A DNA stretch of 10,066 nucleotides from JBARRS01 sp049644345. Its GTDB lineage: Bacteria > Actinomycetota > Thermoleophilia > Gaiellales > Gaiellaceae. A model generated the notes under the pieces. It searched no databases. It was not told the DNA's origin and was given only the letters and a program-made list of their open reading frames with translations. This document shows positions 5,324-10,066 of this stretch, piece by piece (position 1 is the first letter of the stretch; every line of letters starts with the position of its first letter). A program made the position numbers and the translations under genes. The DNA lies in contig JBARRS010000119.1 of NCBI GenBank assembly GCA_049644345.1, positions 1 through 10,066 of the forward strand, given 5' to 3'.

Positions 5324-6272
5324 GGAAGCGGTCTCGCCGGCGCACGCCGCCGAGACGGTCGGCCGCATCCATGGCAACCTCGCCGCGGCGGTGAAGGCGC
5401 CGGAGGAGACGCTTCGGCTCGTCGTCCTCTGCCTCGTCGCCGAGGGCCATCTGATCATCGAGGACTTTCCCGGCGTGGGGAAGACGACGCTGGCGAAGGC
5501 GCTCGCCCGCTCGATCGACTGCTCCTTCTCCCGGCTCCAGTTCACGCCGGACCTGCTCCCGTCGGACGTGACGGGCGTGAACGTCTTCAGCCAGAAGACG
5601 AACGAGTTCGAGTTCCGACCCGGCCCGGTGTTCGCGAACCTGCTCCTCGTCGACGAGATCAACCGCGCCTCGCCGAAGACGCAGGCGGCGCTGCTCGAAT
5701 CGATGCAGGAGAACCAGGTGACGGTCGACGGAAGCACGTACGAGCTCACACGGCCGTTCATGGTGATGGCGACGCAGAACCCGATCGAGTACGAGGGAAC
5801 GTATCCGCTGCCGGAGGCGCAGCTCGACCGGTTCACGATGCGGGTCGCGATCGGCTACCCACCGCTGGCCGAGGAGGCGCGGATGCTGACCGAGCAGGCG
5901 GTTGACCCGCCGATCGACTCGCTCGCGGCAGTGGCGAGCGGCCAGGCGGTGCGCGCGCTGATCGACGAGGCCAGGGAGGTCTTCGTGGAGGAGAGCCTCA
6001 ACCGCTACGTGGTCGCCCTGCTCCGCCACACACGCTCCGACTCGCGGCTCTACCTCGGCGCGAGCCCGCGTGCCGGAATCGCGTTGCTCAGAGTCGCGAA
6101 GGCCCGCGCACTCGGCGAGGGGCGGGACTTCGTCGCCCCCGACGACGTGAAGGCGGTCGCCGAGTCTGTGCTCGCACACCGCCTGATCCTGGCGCCCGAG
6201 GCCCGCTCGGCCGGCCTCTCAGGAGAGGAGCTCGTCCAGGAAGCGCTCGAGCGCACCCCCGTCCCGGTATGA
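5301..6272 (+). CDS. MoxR-family AAA+ ATPase
   Basis: MoxR ATPases are cytoplasmic hexameric machines thought to remodel or activate client proteins. They are usually encoded beside DUF58 or VWA proteins, as here. The 323-residue length is typical. Seen in order: Walker A GVGKTT (58-63), Walker B LLLVDEINRA (114-123), the family stretch TQAALLESMQENQVTVDG (127-144), sensor 1 in MATQNP (156-161), LDRF at 175-178, and sensor 2 GASPRAGIALL (253-263) in the C-terminal lid. All catalytic motifs are intact, so it should hydrolyse ATP. It overlaps coaBC by 23 bp and the DUF58 gene by ATGA, so it is probably co-transcribed with both. The client is most likely the DUF58 protein or the transglutaminase next door; this is inferred from gene order. 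Confidence 0.93.
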   Translation: MDEQAVGREAVSPAHAAETVGRIHGNLAAAVKAPEETLRLVVLCLVAEGHLIIEDFPGVGKTTLAKALARSIDCSFSRLQFTPDLLPSDVTGVNVFSQKTNEFEFRPGPVFANLLLVDEINRASPKTQAALLESMQENQVTVDGSTYELTRPFMVMATQNPIEYEGTYPLPEAQLDRFTMRVAIGYPPLAEEARMLTEQAVDPPIDSLAAVASGQAVRALIDEAREVFVEESLNRYVVALLRHTRSDSRLYLGASPRAGIALLRVAKARALGEGRDFVAPDDVKAVAESVLAHRLILAPEARSAGLSGEELVQEALERTPVPV

Positions 6273-7456
6273 CGAGCCGAGGCCGCTCCGCGCTCGCGCT
6301 CGGGACGGCGACCTATCTCGTCGCGCGCTTCTTCGGCTCCAAGCCGCTGTACCCCGTCGCGCTCGGGCTCGTCTTCCTCGTCCTCGTCACCTGGCTCTGG
6401 ATCCGCCTCTGCGACCGGCCCCTGCGGCTGCGCCGGACCGTCGGACAAGGGGAACACCTCGAGGGAGACGCGGTTCCGGTCGAGCTCCGGCTCGAGCGCA
6501 GCGGCCGGCTCCCGCTTGGCCCGGTCGCCGTCGTCGAGCGAATCGGCCGGCTCGGGCAGCGGCGAACGCCGCTCGAACGGGGCCGCGGAGGCTACGTGCT
6601 CGGAAACCTCCCCCGCGGCCGCTACACGTTCGAGCAGGCGCAGGCCGTGCTCGAGGACCCGTTTGCGCTCCACCGCCTCGAGATCGATCTCCCGGCCGGC
6701 GCGGCGGTCGTCGTCTATCCGCGGCTCGTCGAGCTCGACCGGCTCTTCTCGGAGACCGGCCTTCAAGCCCACGACGGCCGCCGGCTGCTGCTCCGCCGCT
6801 TGAGCGGGTTCGACCTCCACAGCGTCCGCGAGTACGAGCAGGGCGAGTCCCTCCGACGCGTCCACTGGCGCTCTACCGCGAAGCGCGGGCAGCTGATGGT
6901 GAAGGAGCTCGAAGACTCGCCGCGAGACGAAGTCGCTGTCGTGCTCGACGCAGACGCTTCGGCGGTCGTGGACGAGAGCTTCGACGTGCAGGTGCGCGCC
7001 GCCGGCTCGATCCTGCGCTCGCACGTGCTTTCCGGCCGCCGCGCCGTCCTCGTCGTCAACGCTGTCCGGCGCGAGGTGCAGCGCGTCCACTCTTTCGACG
7101 GCGACTGGCGCCAGGCGCTCGAGCTGCTCGCGGCCGCCGAGCCCACGGGCGTGACGCCCTTGGCGGCGCTGCTCGCGGACGAAGCGGCGGCCATCTCGCG
7201 CACCCTCGAGCTCGCGGTGGTGACGGCCGCGCTGTCGCCACGTCTCGTCGAGCGGCTGATCGAGCGCGCGTTGTCGCACCGCGCCGTATCGCTCGTCTAC
7301 GTCGATCCCTCGAGCTTCAACGGTGTGCGGCCGAGGCCACAGCCGGGGTTGCTGCGACTTCAGGCGGCGGGCGTGCCGGTTGCCGTGCTCAGGCGGGGCG
7401 ACGACCTGGCGGAGCAGCTGTCGGCTCCCCTGGTCACGGGAGCCGCGCGTGCGTAG
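6269..7456 (+). CDS. DUF58 membrane protein with VWA-like domain
   Basis: DUF58 proteins are the usual partners of MoxR ATPases; their biochemical role is unsettled. Of 395 residues, the first 46 contain two probable membrane segments (about 8-21 and 27-46). A beta-rich region follows (about 55-150), opening RTVGQGEHLEGDAVPVELRL as in membrane-anchored DUF58 proteins. The DUF58 signature VREYEQGESLRRVHWRSTAKRGQLMVKE is at 186-213. A VWA-like fold follows with a degenerate metal site, DADAS at 227-231, instead of the classical DxSxS. The rest is predicted to be cytoplasmic, where it could meet MoxR. The ATG overlaps the MoxR stop by 4 bp, and its own stop overlaps the transglutaminase gene by 8 bp. 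Confidence 0.9.
   Translation: MTSRGRSALALGTATYLVARFFGSKPLYPVALGLVFLVLVTWLWIRLCDRPLRLRRTVGQGEHLEGDAVPVELRLERSGRLPLGPVAVVERIGRLGQRRTPLERGRGGYVLGNLPRGRYTFEQAQAVLEDPFALHRLEIDLPAGAAVVVYPRLVELDRLFSETGLQAHDGRRLLLRRLSGFDLHSVREYEQGESLRRVHWRSTAKRGQLMVKELEDSPRDEVAVVLDADASAVVDESFDVQVRAAGSILRSHVLSGRRAVLVVNAVRREVQRVHSFDGDWRQALELLAAAEPTGVTPLAALLADEAAAISRTLELAVVTAALSPRLVERLIERALSHRAVSLVYVDPSSFNGVRPRPQPGLLRLQAAGVPVAVLRRGDDLAEQLSAPLVTGAARA
7438..7442 (+). promoter_or_regulatory. Shine-Dalgarno site that sets the transglutaminase start
   Basis: GGGAG ends six bases before the GTG at 7449, at the end of the DUF58 gene. It favours 7449 over the in-frame start at 7323, whose added 42 residues are Cys- and Arg-rich and look out-of-frame. 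Confidence 0.6.
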
Positions 7457-9689
7457 GACGCTGCTCCTCGCTGCGGCCCCAACCGGGCTGATCGCGTGGA
7501 ACTGGGTGCGCCTCGAGCGGCCGGAGCGTGCCGCGCACCAGCTCGTGTGGATCGCGATCGTCGCGGTTGTGCCGGCGCTCTTGCCGCGGCTCTCCCTGCG
7601 GCTGGCGGCGGCGGCCGCGGGGCTGGTGCTGGTCGCGCACCGGGTGCTCGCGGTTCCATTCGACCGGCACTTCGCAGGCCGGGCCGGCTCGCGGTTCGTA
7701 GGCGGCTTCCTCGACTTCTACGACGTGCAGCAGCCATTCGACCCCGCAGCGCACCCGCGGATGGACGGCGTGATCATGCTGGCGATCTTCGGTTTCTCAC
7801 TCGCGGTTGCGCTCGCCGTCGCGTGGCGTCGTGCGCTGCTTGCGTCGCTCGTCCTCCTCGTCGGAGCGGGGTGGCCGGCGACCCTGCTGACCGGACCCGA
7901 CGACCTGCGCCGGGGAGCGCTCGTGCTCGCAGTCATTCTCTTGCTGCTGGTCGGGCTCGCGGAGCGCCCCCGCCGGAGACTGGCTCCCGGGCTCGCCCTC
8001 GGAGCCGCGGTCGTTCTCGCTGCCTTCGCCGCCTCGACGTCGCCCGCGATCGCGAACCGCGAGCTGCTCCGGTGGCAGGGCTGGGACTTCTACAACCACG
8101 CGCGAAGCAGCGTCCGCTACATCTGGAGCTCGAACTACACGGGCTTCACCTTCCCGCGCTCGACGACCGTCGTCTTCCGGGTGCGGGCGCCGGAAATCCC
8201 AACCTACTGGCGCTCGACCGCGCTGGACGCGTTCTGGGCGGGCCGCTGGTGGGACAGGCCGCTCAACACCTCCGTCACCAAGATCGAGAACCGCTACGAG
8301 CTCGTCGATCCGCTGCTTCAGACGAGCGACTTGCACCGGTCGCGCTGGGTGGAGCAAGAGGTGACGATCGAGGGGCTCCGCGACAACCACTTCGTGGGCG
8401 CGACCGTGCCCGTCGCGTACCAGAACGGCCTCGCGGCCAACTACACCGACGCCGGCGCCTCCTCCTCGACCGACCTGGGGCGAGGCCGGACGTACAAGGT
8501 CTGGAGCTACCTCCCGCACCCGACGCCGCAGCAGTTGGGCCGCTCGCCCGCCTACTACCCCGCCGCCATCACCTCGTACGGGCCGTTTCTGGAGGTTGCG
8601 CCCGGCGTCCGCCTGCCCGAGCTTGGAGCGCTGCACCGCCGGTGGATCCTCGCCGCGAAGTTCCGCATCCATCCCGAGCTGCGCCCGTACCGGCCCCTCT
8701 ACGAGCAGGCCCTTCGCGTCGTCGGCCATCCGAAGAGCCCTTACGCGGCGGCTGTCGCGCTCGAAGGCTGGTTGCGGGACAGCCCTGAGTTCCTCTACGA
8801 CGAGCGCCCGCCGCGCCCGCCGTACGGGGTGCCGGCGCTCGTGGACTTCGTCACGCGCACCCACCGCGGCTATTGCCAGCACTACGCGGGGGCAATGGCG
8901 TTGATGCTCCGGTACCTGGGGATCCCGGCGCGCGTCGGGGCCGGGTTCACGAGCGGCTCCTACGACTCGCGGAGTGGGGAGTGGGTCGTGAGCGACCACG
9001 ACGCGCACACATGGGTCGAAGTCTGGTTCCCGGGTTACGGCTGGATGCCGTTCGACCCGACGCCGGGACGCGGGACGCTGGGAGGCAGCTACACGACCGC
9101 CTCGCCGAGATTCGATGCGCTCGGCGTCAGGCAGGCCTTGGGGGGCGCATTCGCGATCCGGAAGAACCATCCGTTCGACCCGTCGACGTTGGTGGGCGCC
9201 GGCGGCAAGGGCGTCCGGGCGGGCGACGTCCCGAGGCTGCAGAACGGCGTCGGCCCGGGAGGGGGCTCGATCCCCGGGGCGCTGCTGCGGCTAGCCCTCG
9301 TGCTCGGCCTCGGCGCGCTCGCGCTACTCGTCGCCGCCAAGCTCGCGGTCTTCGCCTGGCGGCGGCTCGCCCGCGATCCGAGGCGCATCGCCGGCGCCTG
9401 CCGACGTGAGCTCGTCGACTTCCTCCGCGACCAGGGCGCGACGCTGCCGGCCAGCGCGACCGTCGCCGAGGTCGGAGCCGCCGTCGAGTCCCAGTACCTG
9501 ATCGAGACAGGCGCGTTCGTCTCGGCGGTGACCCAAGCCCGCTTTGCCCCGTGGAGCCGCGCCCGCCCGGCCGCACGTCTCGCTCGGCGCGAGCTGCGCA
9601 GGCTGCTTCGTTCGCTTCGGCGCGAGCTGACTCGTACCGAGCGCGCCCTCGGCTTCGTCTCGCTGCGTTCGCTTGGGCTCGCCCGTTAA
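7449..9689 (+). CDS. Membrane transglutaminase-like protein (TgpA type)
   Basis: This is a 746-residue membrane protein of the type that completes MoxR/DUF58 cassettes. The first 200 residues hold about six or seven hydrophobic segments (roughly 4-20, 31-48, 52-69, 107-126, 129-148, 156-170, 180-198). A large, probably extracytoplasmic region follows. Its transglutaminase-like core has a complete triad: Cys476 in GYCQHYAGAM, His520 in DHDAHTWVEVW and Asp536 in FDPTPG. After a Gly-rich linker comes one more membrane segment (about 611-635) and a basic C-terminal tail of some 110 residues, where TgpA relatives carry DUF4129. The fold fits a thiol hydrolase or cross-linking enzyme at the cell surface. 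Substrate is unknown; peptidoglycan or surface protein is a guess from context. GTG 7449 is chosen for its Shine-Dalgarno site. Confidence 0.9.
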   Translation: MRRTLLLAAAPTGLIAWNWVRLERPERAAHQLVWIAIVAVVPALLPRLSLRLAAAAAGLVLVAHRVLAVPFDRHFAGRAGSRFVGGFLDFYDVQQPFDPAAHPRMDGVIMLAIFGFSLAVALAVAWRRALLASLVLLVGAGWPATLLTGPDDLRRGALVLAVILLLLVGLAERPRRRLAPGLALGAAVVLAAFAASTSPAIANRELLRWQGWDFYNHARSSVRYIWSSNYTGFTFPRSTTVVFRVRAPEIPTYWRSTALDAFWAGRWWDRPLNTSVTKIENRYELVDPLLQTSDLHRSRWVEQEVTIEGLRDNHFVGATVPVAYQNGLAANYTDAGASSSTDLGRGRTYKVWSYLPHPTPQQLGRSPAYYPAAITSYGPFLEVAPGVRLPELGALHRRWILAAKFRIHPELRPYRPLYEQALRVVGHPKSPYAAAVALEGWLRDSPEFLYDERPPRPPYGVPALVDFVTRTHRGYCQHYAGAMALMLRYLGIPARVGAGFTSGSYDSRSGEWVVSDHDAHTWVEVWFPGYGWMPFDPTPGRGTLGGSYTTASPRFDALGVRQALGGAFAIRKNHPFDPSTLVGAGGKGVRAGDVPRLQNGVGPGGGSIPGALLRLALVLGLGALALLVAAKLAVFAWRRLARDPRRIAGACRRELVDFLRDQGATLPASATVAEVGAAVESQYLIETGAFVSAVTQARFAPWSRARPAARLARRELRRLLRSLRRELTRTERALGFVSLRSLGLAR

Positions 9690-10066
9690 GTGCCAGAAGA
9701 AGCGATCGTGATGGCGGCCGGCGAAGGCCGGCGAATGCGCCCGCTGACCGAGCGCTGGCCCAAGCCGCTGCTGCCCGTCGACGGCCGCCCCGTGATCGCG
9801 ACCTTGCTCCGCGAGCTGAGCGCGGCCGGCTGCCGCCTGGTGACCGTGGTGACGGGACACCTTGCCGAGCAGGTCGAGGAGCTGCTCGGCGACGGGTCGG
9901 GGTTCGAGCTCGAGCTCCGCTACGCGCGGCAGCCCGAGGCGTTCGGGTCGGCAGACGCGGTCTCGCGGGCGCTCGCAGCGGGTGCCGCGCCGCCGCTCCT
10001 TGTCGCAACGGCCGACACCGTCTTCTCACGGGGAGACGTGGCGCGCTTCGCGGCGAAGGCGGACCG
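9690..10066 (+). CDS. Sugar-phosphate nucleotidyltransferase family protein (partial, 5' part)
   Basis: The gene starts with GTG immediately after the transglutaminase TAA (TAAGTG, no gap) and runs off the right edge after 125 full codons. The N-terminal Rossmann-like domain of the NTP_transferase family is clear. It has the strand AIVMAAG (5-11), the signature GEGRRMRPLTERWPKPLLPV (11-30) that binds the nucleotide phosphates, GSADAV (86-91), and Asp109 in ATADTVF as probable metal ligand. Such enzymes join sugar 1-phosphates to NTPs, giving activated sugars for envelope polymers. The exact substrate cannot be told from this fragment; relatives include glucose-1-phosphate thymidylyltransferase, GlmU and MurU types. 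ATG 9711 would cut the first strand, so 9690 is preferred. No Shine-Dalgarno site is obvious, which suggests coupling to the upstream stop. Confidence 0.88.
   Translation, partial: MPEEAIVMAAGEGRRMRPLTERWPKPLLPVDGRPVIATLLRELSAAGCRLVTVVTGHLAEQVEELLGDGSGFELELRYARQPEAFGSADAVSRALAAGAAPPLLVATADTVFSRGDVARFAAKAD

Noticed and set aside
4745..5836. Long open frame on the - strand across coaBC and the MoxR gene
   Set aside because: It spans two clear + strand genes and has no family motif; a composition shadow.
6050..7279. Long open frame on the - strand across the MoxR and DUF58 genes
   Set aside because: Same kind of shadow: acidic and Arg-rich low-complexity translation opposite well-supported genes.
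7797..9170. Long open frame on the - strand (457 codons) inside the transglutaminase gene
   Set aside because: High-GC codon bias on the + strand leaves long open antisense frames. The translation is Arg- and Pro-rich with no recognisable motif, while the + strand frame has a full catalytic triad.

Overview
The window is a dense, high-GC stretch with every gene on the + strand and most neighbours overlapping. It looks like an actinobacterial chromosome. The main pointer is an actinobacterial-type integration host factor (mIHF) directly followed by gmk, rpoZ and coaBC, an order known from actinobacterial genomes. A two-component, class 1B dihydroorotate dehydrogenase (PyrK plus PyrD) replaces the quinone-linked enzyme of mycobacteria. 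Together these suggest a deep-branching actinobacterium, possibly of the Thermoleophilia. That placement is an inference from gene content, not a phylogenetic result.

Positions 1-2804 are the end of a pyrimidine operon. They hold the C-terminal part of carB, then pyrK (20-bp overlap with carB) and pyrD (GTGA overlap with pyrK). CarB supplies carbamoyl phosphate; PyrD and PyrK oxidise dihydroorotate and pass electrons through FMN, 2Fe-2S and FAD to NAD+. A pyrF gene, expected next, is absent.

Positions 2801-4017 look like a separate transcription unit. A good -35/-10 pair overlaps the pyrD stop and would give an almost leaderless mRNA for mihF. The unit continues through gmk (TTG start) and rpoZ, and ends in a perfect 27-nt palindrome across the rpoZ stop codon. 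It couples nucleoid architecture, guanylate synthesis and an RNA polymerase subunit.

Positions 4018-4147 form the only sizeable gap. It holds a second hairpin and a third that covers the coaBC start. coaBC (coenzyme A synthesis) follows, with an unusual CoaC active site.

Positions 5301-9689 are a MoxR ATPase / DUF58 / membrane transglutaminase cassette with overlapping genes, itself overlapping the coaBC end. Such cassettes are widespread, probably act at the cell envelope, and remain poorly understood. A sugar-type nucleotidyltransferase starts at the next base after the transglutaminase stop and runs off the right edge.

I found no mobile element, CRISPR array, RNA gene or clearly new multi-gene system. 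The points most worth a second look are the near-leaderless mihF promoter, divergent active-site residues in CoaC and guanylate kinase, the hairpins around the rpoZ end and coaBC start, and the missing pyrF.
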